Source: Kiritimatiellia bacterium
GTDB taxonomy: Bacteria; Verrucomicrobiota; Kiritimatiellia; JAFGHX01
Length of the DNA: 50,153 nucleotides
Assembly (NCBI GenBank): GCA_016929905.1
Contig: JAFGHX010000358.1
Span: 1-50,153 of the forward strand
Direction: 5' to 3'
Shown piece by piece: positions 16,972 through 25,223 of this stretch. The translations under genes were made by a program, and so were the position numbers. How positions within the stretch are numbered: position 1 is the stretch's first letter; the number at the start of each line of letters is the position of its first letter. Under the pieces are notes generated by a model, which had not been told where the DNA came from, ran no database searches, and saw only the letters and a program-made list of their open reading frames with translations.

Positions 16972-19599
16972 TTATCGTCCGCCTGCGACATCGAGAACAA
17001 AGGCCTGCGTGGAGCGGCCCACCCGCTCGAGCGTCGTGCCGACGACCTTCTCGTGGCCCCACCCGAGCATGGTGTCGTCGAGTCGGCGCACCTCGCGAGC
17101 GATCGTCGCGGTGACGACCACGTCGACCGGACCCGCGGCATCCGGCGTGCCGGACAACAGGCCGGTGGCCGGATCGATCGCGAGCCAGTCCGGGCCGCGC
17201 TTGATCGCATAGACCGGGGTCTCGACGTCCCAGAAGCCGAAGCGCATGTTGTTGTTGACGATCCGTACCCTGAGGTCGCCCAGCGAGCGCGTGGCGCAGA
17301 CCCGATAGCGGTACTCGGCGCCGACCTCACCCTTCGGCACGGGCGTGCTGAAAATGATCGGCCGCGGCGCCTCCGCATAGTCCGACGGACCACTGCGCGT
17401 GCCCCGCGCGTCCACGGCCACGACCCGATAGTACACTTTGTTTCCGGCCGGCAGCGCGATATGCGGGCCCAGCACGGCCAGCTCGGTTGCCGCGGTCTCG
17501 GCCATGAAATTCGCCGCCTGTTGCGCGGAGACCTCCTTGCTCCGGCCCACGACGATCGTGTACGGCGTGTCGCTGATGGAAAAGCCCCGCTCGTCGCTGC
17601 CGTAGACACGATAGGCGACGGGTGGCCGCCCCACCGGGTTCGGCTGCCAGCGCAACGTGCCGGCATGCGTATCGGCGTCATACGCGACCGTCACATCGAG
17701 CGGGTGGCCAGGCCCCCCGGCGGTGAAACGCCACGTCTTGCTCCACGGCCCCCAGACGCCCTGTTCGTTCTTGGCGCGCACGTGCCAGTAATATGTCCTC
17801 CCCGGCGTCAAGAGCCCTGCGTGCGGCAGCGTGTACTGGGCCTTGCCCGTGTCGGGACTGCGCGAAACGAGCTTGTAGAAGTTCGGCGAGAGCGGCCAGC
17901 GCATGCGCGGGTCGTCGCTGAGCTCAAAGTGGTAGTCGGCGATCTTGGCCCCGTCAGGATCCTGCGAAGGCTCCCATCGGAACACGATGTCCGTGCCGCC
18001 GGACTCGCCGGCGTCGGACGGAAACACGGCGCGGACCGGTGCCGGCGGCGGCTTTGAATCCGAACGCTCGACCCACTCGTGCGTGATTCGCACCGTTGCG
18101 GGCCCCGGAGGCGACTGGTCGGAATAGACGAAGACGTTCTCGCCCACCCGCATCTCGGGCAGCGCAAGGGGCGCCATCTGCACGTCGTTCACAATGGCCA
18201 GGCGCTTGAGCCTGGCCGTGCCGGACAGCGTGCAGCGAAGCCGGTACGCGTAGCAGGCTTTCCCGTCGGCGAAGAACGCGCCCATGCTCTCGCCGGCCGG
18301 TTCCCATGTCTTGCCGTCCCATGAGAGTTCGAACGAAGCCCCGCAGCCCTCGACCTCCAGCCTTCCCCCGAGGAAGACGTACGGGCTGCGTATCGCCCAG
18401 ACGATGCGGCCCCGCTTGCCCGGTTCGGCGCCAATCCCTTCGGCGTCGACCCGTACGTGCTCGACCGACTCCGCGCCGTTCGGCCAGAACGGCTTTGAGA
18501 AGTCCGGCCGGTACTCCCAGAGCCCGTTGCAGACGGTGTCCGGATACGTGGGATTGACGTTCGCCGGCCCACGGAACTTCGCGGGCCTCACATGCCCCCA
18601 CCGCCATGTCAGCGCCTCGCCCGGCCTGAGCGTCATGTTCATGCTCGACGCGTAGCAGTCCCGCGAACCGGAGATCGGCGCCTCGCTCACGAACATGGCG
18701 GCCGCGCGTTCGTCGGTGTCACGGGAATCCGGGAGCATGATGCCCTGGTTGTGCGTACGCTTCACCAGGTCGTGATCCCGCGCCAGCTCGATGTCGGACG
18801 CCAGCGTCTCGTTGTCGCGCAGCAGATAGATGCCGGCCAGGTCACCGTCCATCACGTGCCACCCGCCGTCGTAGAAGACCTGCGCGATGCTGTGGCTGAC
18901 GAGCCGCACGGGCGCACCCTTCAGGCCCGCCCTGCGCCAGAGCCCGCCCATCATGTTGGCGTCGCAGCCGCACGGGTTGTGTCCGTAGACGTTGAAGACC
19001 TTGACCGGATCGCCCAGTTCCTTGCCGGTTTCGCCGGCCCGGTGGTAGCGGTGCCGAACTTGCTGGAACCAAAGCGCCTTCGCCTTCTCTCGATCGGTCA
19101 TGCCCGGCTCAAGCGCAGCCGCGACGATCGCGTCAACGTTCCGGAAGTCGTTTCGTCCGTTTGACAGCCAGGGATTCACCACGTCCGTCTCGCCCACGTT
19201 CTCCAGCTTCACGGCCCGGTTCGATTCCCACACCTGCTCGAACGCGCCTTCGCGTTGCATGCCCACGCCCATCGGGCCGCGGCAGTTCGACCCGTCCACC
19301 GTGCCGCCCTGCATGATCGAGTACCTGTGCTCAGCCGAGCTCACGATCTCGACATGCCGTTTGGGTACGTCCGTCGGCCGCGCCCTCGATGCCCAGGGCT
19401 CCAGCCCTTCGTTTGCCGCCGCCGTCATGGCGAATGCCCCCCATGCCACCAACATGCCGCTCCTGAACCCCGCCCACGCGTTGTCGGCCACTCTGTCGAG
19501 ACGGCACTTCGGAAACGCCTGCAGACACCTTTGAGAGACAAGGCGGCCCGCCGTCCCTACGCCAAGGCGGCCGATGAGGTGTATCGCCCGTGCCTGCAT
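16972..19599 (-). CDS. Secreted transglutaminase-like protein with fibronectin III and putative-Ig domains
   Basis: The N-terminal half contains a transglutaminase/papain-like core: VYGHNPCGCDANMMGGLWRRAGL (candidate Cys), GGWHVMDGD (candidate His and Asp). The C-terminal half has two fn3-like modules (PPPAPVRAVFPSD to TWRFTAGG, then a second) and a He_PIG-type repeat (DWLAIDPATGLLSGTPDAAG). A hydrophobic segment GMLVAWGAFAMTAAA marks a signal peptide. The start is uncertain: ATG 19599 follows the upstream gene's stop by 14 bases, but ATG 19455 has a better AGGAG ribosome site and begins at the hydrophobic segment. Such proteins may crosslink or cleave peptides at the surface; the substrate is unknown. 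Confidence 0.65.
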   Translation of the reverse strand: MQARAIHLIGRLGVGTAGRLVSQRCLQAFPKCRLDRVADNAWAGFRSGMLVAWGAFAMTAAANEGLEPWASRARPTDVPKRHVEIVSSAEHRYSIMQGGTVDGSNCRGPMGVGMQREGAFEQVWESNRAVKLENVGETDVVNPWLSNGRNDFRNVDAIVAAALEPGMTDREKAKALWFQQVRHRYHRAGETGKELGDPVKVFNVYGHNPCGCDANMMGGLWRRAGLKGAPVRLVSHSIAQVFYDGGWHVMDGDLAGIYLLRDNETLASDIELARDHDLVKRTHNQGIMLPDSRDTDERAAAMFVSEAPISGSRDCYASSMNMTLRPGEALTWRWGHVRPAKFRGPANVNPTYPDTVCNGLWEYRPDFSKPFWPNGAESVEHVRVDAEGIGAEPGKRGRIVWAIRSPYVFLGGRLEVEGCGASFELSWDGKTWEPAGESMGAFFADGKACYAYRLRCTLSGTARLKRLAIVNDVQMAPLALPEMRVGENVFVYSDQSPPGPATVRITHEWVERSDSKPPPAPVRAVFPSDAGESGGTDIVFRWEPSQDPDGAKIADYHFELSDDPRMRWPLSPNFYKLVSRSPDTGKAQYTLPHAGLLTPGRTYYWHVRAKNEQGVWGPWSKTWRFTAGGPGHPLDVTVAYDADTHAGTLRWQPNPVGRPPVAYRVYGSDERGFSISDTPYTIVVGRSKEVSAQQAANFMAETAATELAVLGPHIALPAGNKVYYRVVAVDARGTRSGPSDYAEAPRPIIFSTPVPKGEVGAEYRYRVCATRSLGDLRVRIVNNNMRFGFWDVETPVYAIKRGPDWLAIDPATGLLSGTPDAAGPVDVVVTATIAREVRRLDDTMLGWGHEKVVGTTLERVGRSTQAFVLDVAGGR

Positions 19600-19613
19600 C
19601 ACATCGAGCCCTC

Positions 19614-20909
19614 TCACTTCGTCCTCAAATCCGTAGGAGTCGCCGGCGGATGCGCCGGTCGCGTCAGCGGGTGCGGATAGGTATACGGCGCATAGCCGGG
19701 CTTCGGGACGTCGACGTAATAGTCGCGGTTGATCTTGATCACGCTGTTCTGGCTGGCCACCTTCGTGCTGGGATAGCCCGGGACCGATCGCCAATCGCTG
19801 TTCCAGACATAGACGGGTTCCGAGGCTTGGTGCGGCCAGCCCACCGGCGCCGGCTTGTAACCGGACAACAGATCGCACGTGCCACGGCCCACCTGATCCA
19901 GACAAGGGTAGCCGTCGGGCTGTTGATTGCCGTCCCACACGCTCGCGCCCGTCGCCTTGCCCCACGGAGCGTACTCTTTGTCGCTCCGGTAATTCGCCAT
20001 GAGCACGGCGGCCTTGTAGCCCGTTGAGCCGCCCGCGCCCCGGAATCGGTTGTTGAAGATGACGCCCGTGCCGCCGCGCAGCAAGATGCCGCAGAACAGG
20101 CACGTCGAACTCGTGAATGTGTTGTTGTATATCTCATAGCTGCGCACGCTCCGCCAGCGGCCGCCCGACTCCGTGCCATGCACGGCCAGGTTCTGGTTGG
20201 TGACGGTATTGTACCGGAAGACGAACCGGCCTCCGGCAAAGCTGTCGCAGGCACCGGCACCGGCGACCCCCGCGCCGATAAAGGTGCAATCCTCGATGTA
20301 GACGGCTTTCTCGGTCCCGAGGCAGAGATCATCGGCAAAACTGCCGTCGCCGAAGTTCCCTCCGTTCCAGGCCTGGTGCCAGATCAGGAGTCCCTGCCGG
20401 AAATTCGACAGGTCGAAGAAGCAGTGATCCACGACGCCGTACAGATTGGCGCCGTAGCAGCGCAGGGCCCTGGCGCCCGGCTTGACGAACTTCAGGTGGT
20501 CCACACGGAAGTCCCGCGCGTCGCCCGCCAGAGACACCGTTGCCTCGAGCTGCTTCGTGATTTCGGGCGATCCGCGAAACGTCATTCCCGTGAGCCGGAA
20601 TCGCTTGCCCGCCGCCAAGGCGAGCCGCAGCACCGCGTTCCCGGGCCTCGGAACCTTGTCCACGACAATCGTCCTGTCGATTCCGGCGCCCTGGATCGTG
20701 ATGGCTTTCGCCGATTTCAGCGAGACCGGCTGAGTCCACGTGAATGTCCCGGCCGGAATCACGACGGTGTCGCCGTCCCGCGCGGCGTCCAGCGCCGTCT
20801 GCACGTCCGGCTGGCCGCCGCTCGCTGCCCGCACGGTCGCGGCGCCGCTCACCGACAGACCAATCCCGAGCACACCGGCAACCGCCACAATCCTGATCGC
20901 CGTCTTCAT
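19614..20909 (-). CDS. Secreted right-handed beta-helix protein, polysaccharide lyase-like
   Basis: A clear signal peptide (MKTAIRIVAVAGVLGIGLSVSGAA) leads a 431-residue protein. DVQTALDAARDGDTVVIPAGTFTWTQPVSL is the usual entry into a pectate-lyase-type beta-helix, and helix rungs continue with ITIQGAGIDRTIV, VDHLKFV, VVDHCFFDLSN and FRYNTVTNQN. Catalytic residues are not evident from inspection, so lyase, hydrolase or epimerase activity is possible. ATG 20909 is chosen over ATG 20918 because GGGAG lies 9 bases before the former and abuts the latter. It is second in the LacI operon and ends 14 bases before the transglutaminase-like gene. Confidence 0.75.
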   Translation of the reverse strand: MKTAIRIVAVAGVLGIGLSVSGAATVRAASGGQPDVQTALDAARDGDTVVIPAGTFTWTQPVSLKSAKAITIQGAGIDRTIVVDKVPRPGNAVLRLALAAGKRFRLTGMTFRGSPEITKQLEATVSLAGDARDFRVDHLKFVKPGARALRCYGANLYGVVDHCFFDLSNFRQGLLIWHQAWNGGNFGDGSFADDLCLGTEKAVYIEDCTFIGAGVAGAGACDSFAGGRFVFRYNTVTNQNLAVHGTESGGRWRSVRSYEIYNNTFTSSTCLFCGILLRGGTGVIFNNRFRGAGGSTGYKAAVLMANYRSDKEYAPWGKATGASVWDGNQQPDGYPCLDQVGRGTCDLLSGYKPAPVGWPHQASEPVYVWNSDWRSVPGYPSTKVASQNSVIKINRDYYVDVPKPGYAPYTYPHPLTRPAHPPATPTDLRTK

Positions 20910-20981
20910 GTCACTCATCTCCCGGCGCCCCGGCTTGCGCAGGGCAGCCTGTGCACGCGCGTCCGTCCTCGACACGCAAAC

Positions 20982-22049
20982 CTATCGTCTCGCTGTCGTC
21001 TTGCGCGCACGCCCGTGGGTGGCGCGTTCGATCAACTTCAGATTGAAGCAGTGCCGGCGGCTCGCACCGCCGCGCCCGGCAAGAATCCTCTCTGTGGCGG
21101 CCACCATCGACGCGACCGGTACGGCCAGAGTCGTCAGAGGCTTCCGTGCCGCCGCCGCGATCGGCATGCCGTCGTAGCCGGTCAACGTGAGATCCTCCGG
21201 AACCCGCACGCCGCGACCCAGCAACTCGGCCAGAAGGAATGCAGCCTCTTCGTCGTCCTGCAGGCAGGCCGCGGTTACCCCGTGTTCCGTCATCGCCGCG
21301 CAGAGATAGCCGGCCATGAACGGCCCGAACTCCGAGAGCGGTTCCGGCCGAGGCCCAACGGGCAATGGCGCCACCGTCGCCAGGCCTTCGGCCGCGAATG
21401 CGCGCAACCGCTCGATGCCCCATCCCGCCGCCGTCTCCTCCGACAGGTCCGGAAACGCGACCGTCCGGTGGCCGAGCTTCTTCAGGAAACGGGCCAGTTT
21501 GCGAAAACCCCGCTGTCGGTGAAATCCCACCAGATGAAAACCGCGCTCGAGCAGCGGCTCCGCATCGCCCCACGGCCCGAAGTGGTAGTTGTAGATCACC
21601 ACCGTCTCCAGCCTCGACAGGCAATTCAGAACCGCCGGCTCGATCCCGCCCGAATGCGTCCAGCCAATATGAATCCACGCCAGCCGCGCAACGCCCCGGC
21701 CAACCAACTCCTGCACCCCCAGCAACAGACGGTCCGACGGCACAACGAGTATCTCCAGATTCGTCGGCGCTTTGCCCACCCAACCCGTCAGCCGGTTGAA
21801 CGCTTCCGTCAGATGGCTGTACAGACCGCCGGAATACAGGATCCCCACCGCATCACGCCGGCCACCCCGCAACCGTACCGCCTGGCGGCTCGGCACAAAA
21901 CCCAGCCGCTCCAGATGCTCGCGCACCCGCCGCTCCGTCGCCCGGCTGATGCCGCGCTCACCTGCGCGGCCGTTCACCACCGAACTCACCGTCAGCCGCG
22001 ACAGTCCCAGTTCGTCTGCCATCTGCTGCATCGTCAGCTTCCCGCCCAT
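20982..22049 (-). CDS. LacI-family transcriptional regulator
   Basis: The 355-residue protein opens with a LacI helix-turn-helix (MQQMADELGLSRLTVSSVVNG) and hinge region, then a periplasmic-binding-like sensor (VGILYSGGLYSHLTEAF, LTLTGYDGMPIAAAARKPLTTLAVP). It should repress until a sugar ligand binds. ATG 22049 has GGAGG with a 9-base spacer. Two palindromes of the typical LacI-family kind, centred on CACGTG, overlap its promoter, so it is probably autoregulated together with the three enzymes downstream (72, 14 and 29 bases apart). Confidence 0.9.
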   Translation of the reverse strand: MGGKLTMQQMADELGLSRLTVSSVVNGRAGERGISRATERRVREHLERLGFVPSRQAVRLRGGRRDAVGILYSGGLYSHLTEAFNRLTGWVGKAPTNLEILVVPSDRLLLGVQELVGRGVARLAWIHIGWTHSGGIEPAVLNCLSRLETVVIYNYHFGPWGDAEPLLERGFHLVGFHRQRGFRKLARFLKKLGHRTVAFPDLSEETAAGWGIERLRAFAAEGLATVAPLPVGPRPEPLSEFGPFMAGYLCAAMTEHGVTAACLQDDEEAAFLLAELLGRGVRVPEDLTLTGYDGMPIAAAARKPLTTLAVPVASMVAATERILAGRGGASRRHCFNLKLIERATHGRARKTTARR

Positions 22050-22068
22050 TGCCAGCGCCTCCGTATTC

Positions 22069-22096
22069 TTACACGTGTAAGGATAACACGTGTAAT
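22069..22096. promoter_or_regulatory. Twin LacI-type operators
   Basis: TTACACGTGTAA (22069-22080) is a perfect 12-bp palindrome. A second copy with core ACACGTGT at 22086-22093 and near-identical flanks (TAACACGTGTAA) is centred 15 bp away. One lies between the -35 and -10 boxes and the other at the transcription start, so bound repressor would block the polymerase. Confidence 0.8.
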
Positions 22097-22107
22097 GTCC
22101 CTGTCAA
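22080..22107 (-). promoter_or_regulatory. Promoter of the LacI operon
   Basis: On the minus strand TTGACA (22107-22102) is followed by 16 bases and TATCCT (22085-22080). The expected start near 22073 gives a leader of about 24 bases before ATG 22049. Confidence 0.75.
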
Positions 22108-22150
22108 GAGCTCGTTGGGTTCGGCGGGGTCCTGCCGGGCCCCGGCTGGG

Positions 22151-23146
22151 TCAGACGGGCCGGCACGGACGATTCCGGGCGCGACCCGCGGGAGCCGGAG
22201 GTCCCCCTCGCGCCGCGATCTGGGCTTCGCGGTTACGTTCCAGGAAATCCCGCATGGTTTCGAGCCCCTCGTCGTGCACAAACCGGCCGGCGGGCAGACT
22301 CGGATCGAGGGATGTGAGAAGGCAGGCCCCTTCGGCGTCGTGCCAGCCGTAATCGACGCGGCCCGCGTAGGTGTTCCGGAGCTCCTGCCCGCGCGTCCAG
22401 ATGAAACGCGACGGCAGTATGCGATAGTCGAGGTCCACCTGAACAACCGCCACCTCGCGGTTTTTCGCGGATCTGGCAATCTCGTGGCCGAGCGGATCGA
22501 TCATGACGGAAGGCGGCCTGTGGATCGAGCCGACGATGTAGTAGCCGAAGCGCCAGGCGTGCGATACGAGCGCCGCGACTCCGGGCGAGGCGGAAGGATG
22601 CAGCACCAGCTCAGCCTCCTGTTCGGCGAGAGACTTCCACCCTTCCTCGTAGCAGGCGTCGAAGCAGACCTGTACGCCCACCCGTCCGAAATCGAGGTCG
22701 AAGACAGGAAAGTCGCGGCCCGGCGTCACGCCGCCCTCAAGGGTTCCATCGGTCCGCACCACGGGGAAGCCCTTGTGATACGTGCCCACGGGTTGGCCCT
22801 GTCGATCGATCAACACAACGGCGTTGTGGATCCCGTCGCCTTCCCGCAGGAACATCGATATGGCGGCATACGTGTGGTATTCGCAGGCTTTTGCCGCACA
22901 CGCCTTCACGATCCGGCCATCGAGAGTTTCCGCGACCGTCCTCGTGACAGATCCTTCTCCGTGCGCAAAACTCTCCGGCAGCAGAACGATGTCCAGACCC
23001 CACCCGTTCTGACGCGCCTTCTTCGCCATCGCGTCCACCATGGCCAACCCATTGGCCAGGCACTCCTCGCCGTCGCGAATGCCGGACCGCGACAGCGTGC
23101 AAGTGCCAATCACGGTCGGACGCGGCCCGTCTCTTCTTTGAGTCAT
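22151..23146 (-). CDS. Nitrilase-superfamily carbon-nitrogen hydrolase
   Basis: The 331-residue protein has the Glu-Lys-Cys triad of the superfamily: E58 in LLPESFAHG, K125 in YHKGFP and C161 in VQVCFDACYEEGW. The family hydrolyses amides, ureides or nitriles in the cytoplasm. The long spacing and EEGW after the Cys suit an amidase or carbamoylase more than a true nitrilase, but the substrate is not predictable. ATG 23146 has GGAGG 9 bases upstream and no signal peptide. It is transcribed towards the LacI operon but is separated from it by that operon's own promoter. Confidence 0.8.
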   Translation of the reverse strand: MTQRRDGPRPTVIGTCTLSRSGIRDGEECLANGLAMVDAMAKKARQNGWGLDIVLLPESFAHGEGSVTRTVAETLDGRIVKACAAKACEYHTYAAISMFLREGDGIHNAVVLIDRQGQPVGTYHKGFPVVRTDGTLEGGVTPGRDFPVFDLDFGRVGVQVCFDACYEEGWKSLAEQEAELVLHPSASPGVAALVSHAWRFGYYIVGSIHRPPSVMIDPLGHEIARSAKNREVAVVQVDLDYRILPSRFIWTRGQELRNTYAGRVDYGWHDAEGACLLTSLDPSLPAGRFVHDEGLETMRDFLERNREAQIAARGGPPAPAGRARNRPCRPV

Positions 23147-23214
23147 GGCATGGATCCTCCCCGTCGGCCTTGCGCCGCGGAATGTCGCAGCAGGCGCGGA
23201 CCGAACGGTTCCTG

Positions 23215-23420
23215 CATCAGCCCGTACACACGCCCCTCGCCCGTTTCCCGCGCGCCGAAAGCCACGCCGCAAAGCCCGGCTCCTTCAGCTCCTGCCTCTC
23301 CTGCCGCGACTCCACATACCGCCTGGTCGCCGCCAGGTCAAGAGCCTCAAGCCGAATCGTCCTCGTCACGCGATTGTGCAGGCCACCTTTGTTGTCGATC
23401 ACGTTCCTGATCATCATCGA
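23215..23420 (-). pseudogene. Fragmentary second copy of the AAA/DUF234 ATPase
   Basis: Two segments match the intact ATPase at 23525-25006 almost base for base. 23215-23293 corresponds to 24034-24113 (ELKEPGFAAWLSARGKRARG), and 23294-23420 corresponds to about 24409-24533 (MIRNVIDNKGGLHNRVTRTIRLE). In the intact gene these are about 300 bases apart, so the copy has an internal deletion and is cut at both ends. It is a dead partial duplicate. Confidence 0.85.
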
Positions 23421-23487
23421 CATCAAGACGGTGCGGATTCGGAGAGCCGCCTCGGCCGGTGAGTTCGCGCGGGACGGCACGCGGCAC
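23421..23487 (+). pseudogene. 3' end of a second GH38 mannosidase gene
   Basis: The sequence matches 15532-15597, the last codons (IKTVRIRRA) and first bases after the stop of the GH38 gene, with a handful of substitutions and one 4-base gap. It is joined directly to the ATPase fragment on its left. Nothing else of the mannosidase remains on this side of the intact ATPase. Confidence 0.7.
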
Positions 23488-23524
23488 GATCCATACGGAT
23501 CGAGCCCGTGCTGGCGTGGCTTCC

Positions 23525-25006
23525 TCATTGTTCCGCGAACAGGCAGTCTGCGGTCAGGTCGCTGTCCACGGTGCCGTAGTAGTGTCGGTTCTTCTTCACA
23601 CCCTGACTCGTGATCAGCGTTGTGAGCACGAGCACGCTTTTGCCTGCGTGCATTGAAAAGGCACGCTTCCTGCGGTCAAGCGCCTCCTTGTCATCCGCAG
23701 TCAACTCGAGCTCGCCACGAAGGAACTTGATCTCGCACAGATTCACCGTTCGGTCCGCCCGGTCAATAACCAAGTCCACCTGGGCGCCGCGTTCGCCCGA
23801 AGCCGGGTCGGACGGACAACTCCAGGTGGACTCGGTCGTGGAGACGCCGGAAATGCCCAACTCATGCTTGATCCTGTGAATGTTCTTGAGACACAAGTCT
23901 TCGAACGCGCAGCCCGCCCACGCATGCCATGAGGGGGTGTCGACCCGACGCAGCCAGTAGTCCGGCGCAGCGAACGCGGCCGAGTTCGTGGCGGCCGGCT
24001 CAATCCAGCGCAGGTGGAACAGCGAATACTCATCAATCAGCCTGTACACACGCCCCCTCGCCCGTTTCCCGCGCGCCGAAAGCCACGCGACAAAGCCCGA
24101 CTCCTTCAGCTCCTTCAAGAACAGACTGCAGTCCCCCCCCTCGGACAAACCCGCCCTCTTGACAACCTCGGCCCGCGTCAACCCCTTGGGCGATGCGGCC
24201 AAGGCCCGCACGATCTTCAGATGACTTTGATGCCTGTCAAACAGGGCCCGGTACAACCGGTCGAACTCATCCCCCAACTGAGCACCGGACCCGAAACACA
24301 GCCGGTTCACAATCTGGGCGGCGGACAAGCCCGGCTCCACGTGACGCAGGTACGCGGGGATGCCGCCCAGGACCATGTACAACTCGATGATCTGCTGATT
24401 CGGCAATAGAACCTGCCGCGACTCCAGATACCGCTTGGTCGCCACCAGGTCAAAAGGCTCAAGCCGAATCGTCCTCGTCACGCGATTGTGCAGGCCACCT
24501 TTGTTGTTGATCACGTTCCTGATCATCCAGGATGCCGCCGACCCGCAGACAACCGTCAGGACGTTGCCATATCTGCTCTTGCATAGATGCTTGTTCCAGA
24601 GATAGCTCAGCGCCGACAGGAAACCCGCTTTCGGGACATCGAGCCACGGGACTTCGTCAAAAAACAGCACAATGCGTTGCCCGGAATCCCGGGCGAGTTC
24701 CGCATCCACCGCCCGGATCAGCGACTCCAATGCGTCCTCCCAGCTCCCGAAGGCCGTGTCCTTCGGCACAGCCGGAAACTTGTTGCTCAACTCGACCGCG
24801 AACCTGGCCAACTGCGTTGCCATGGGCGTGTCAACCGTGCCGACAACTTCAACAACCCTGGCCTTGCTCTCGAAATACTCGTTGATCAAGAAAGTCTTTC
24901 CAACCCGCCTGCGCCCGTACAATGCCAGAAACTCAGGCATGTTCGAATCCAGCAGGTGGCGCAGCACGGCTCTTTCCTCGTCCCGGCCTATAATTCTCTC
25001 TTCCAT
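23525..25006 (-). CDS. AAA-type ATPase with C-terminal DUF234 nuclease-like domain
   Basis: The 493-residue protein is an archaeal-type ATPase_2 family member. Walker A is GRRRVGKT (31-38), Walker B is IVLFFDEVPW (D117, E118), a winged-helix segment follows (GLTRAEVVKRAGLSEGG), and the C-terminal DUF234 region has VDLVIDRADRTVNLCEIKF, the D...E-x-K pattern of PD-(D/E)XK nuclease folds. Its role is unknown; such genes often sit among mobile or defence-like accessory genes. ATG 25006 is chosen because the promoter at 25029-25058 starts transcription inside the longer open frame. Partial copies lie at 23215-23420 and probably 48931-49125. Confidence 0.8.
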   Translation of the reverse strand: MEERIIGRDEERAVLRHLLDSNMPEFLALYGRRRVGKTFLINEYFESKARVVEVVGTVDTPMATQLARFAVELSNKFPAVPKDTAFGSWEDALESLIRAVDAELARDSGQRIVLFFDEVPWLDVPKAGFLSALSYLWNKHLCKSRYGNVLTVVCGSAASWMIRNVINNKGGLHNRVTRTIRLEPFDLVATKRYLESRQVLLPNQQIIELYMVLGGIPAYLRHVEPGLSAAQIVNRLCFGSGAQLGDEFDRLYRALFDRHQSHLKIVRALAASPKGLTRAEVVKRAGLSEGGDCSLFLKELKESGFVAWLSARGKRARGRVYRLIDEYSLFHLRWIEPAATNSAAFAAPDYWLRRVDTPSWHAWAGCAFEDLCLKNIHRIKHELGISGVSTTESTWSCPSDPASGERGAQVDLVIDRADRTVNLCEIKFLRGELELTADDKEALDRRKRAFSMHAGKSVLVLTTLITSQGVKKNRHYYGTVDSDLTADCLFAEQ

Positions 25007-25028
25007 AATGATGCCCCCATCGAGACCA

Positions 25029-25058
25029 AGCATACGCGATATCTTCATCATATGTCAA
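25029..25058 (-). promoter_or_regulatory. Promoter of the AAA/DUF234 ATPase
   Basis: On the minus strand TTGACA (25058-25053), an 18-base spacer and TATGCT (25034-25029) form a sigma-70-type promoter. The start would be near 25022, with a 16-base leader carrying GGGGG before ATG 25006. Two of the CGCGATA heptamers flank the -35/-10 region. Confidence 0.6.
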
Positions 25059-25120
25059 GTTATCGCGGAAAAACTGCATATCTGGCGCGCGATATCCGTC
25101 AATCCAAACCTGATATCGCG
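25035..25120. repeat. Alternating heptamer repeat upstream of the ATPase
   Basis: CGCGATA occurs at 25035-25041 and 25088-25094, and its reverse complement TATCGCG at 25061-25067 and 25114-25120. Starts are 26, 27 and 26 bp apart and orientation alternates. Copies of the same orientation share longer matches (CGCGATATC; TATCGCGGAAA), so the stretch looks like a 53-bp unit duplicated once. It overlaps the ATPase promoter and is a candidate multi-site operator. Confidence 0.6.
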
Positions 25121-25165
25121 GAAATCGGCCGAACAGGGCCTGGGCGCTGGAAAAATTGACCGCGC

Positions 25166-25223
25166 GGGCGCAGCGTATCGAGGGTGAAGCGGCGATGCCT
25201 GCTGCGCCGCGCCTCGATCGCGG
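25166..25223 (-). pseudogene. Fragment of a second two-headed GntR regulator
   Basis: About 58 bases match 11487-11544 inside the intact regulator with roughly nine or ten differences. The minus-strand translation AIEARRSRHRRFTLDTLR corresponds to AIEARLSKHRPFTLDRLR. Both flanks of the gene are gone; the right edge joins directly to a mannosidase fragment. Confidence 0.75.

Noticed and set aside
23160..23190. Possible minus-strand element copy before the nitrilase-family gene
   Set aside because: CGACATTCC matches, but the second half is CGACGG; one conserved half is not enough.
22049..23410. Plus-strand frame of 453 codons
   Set aside because: It is antisense to the nitrilase-family gene, which has a full catalytic triad and a good ribosome site.
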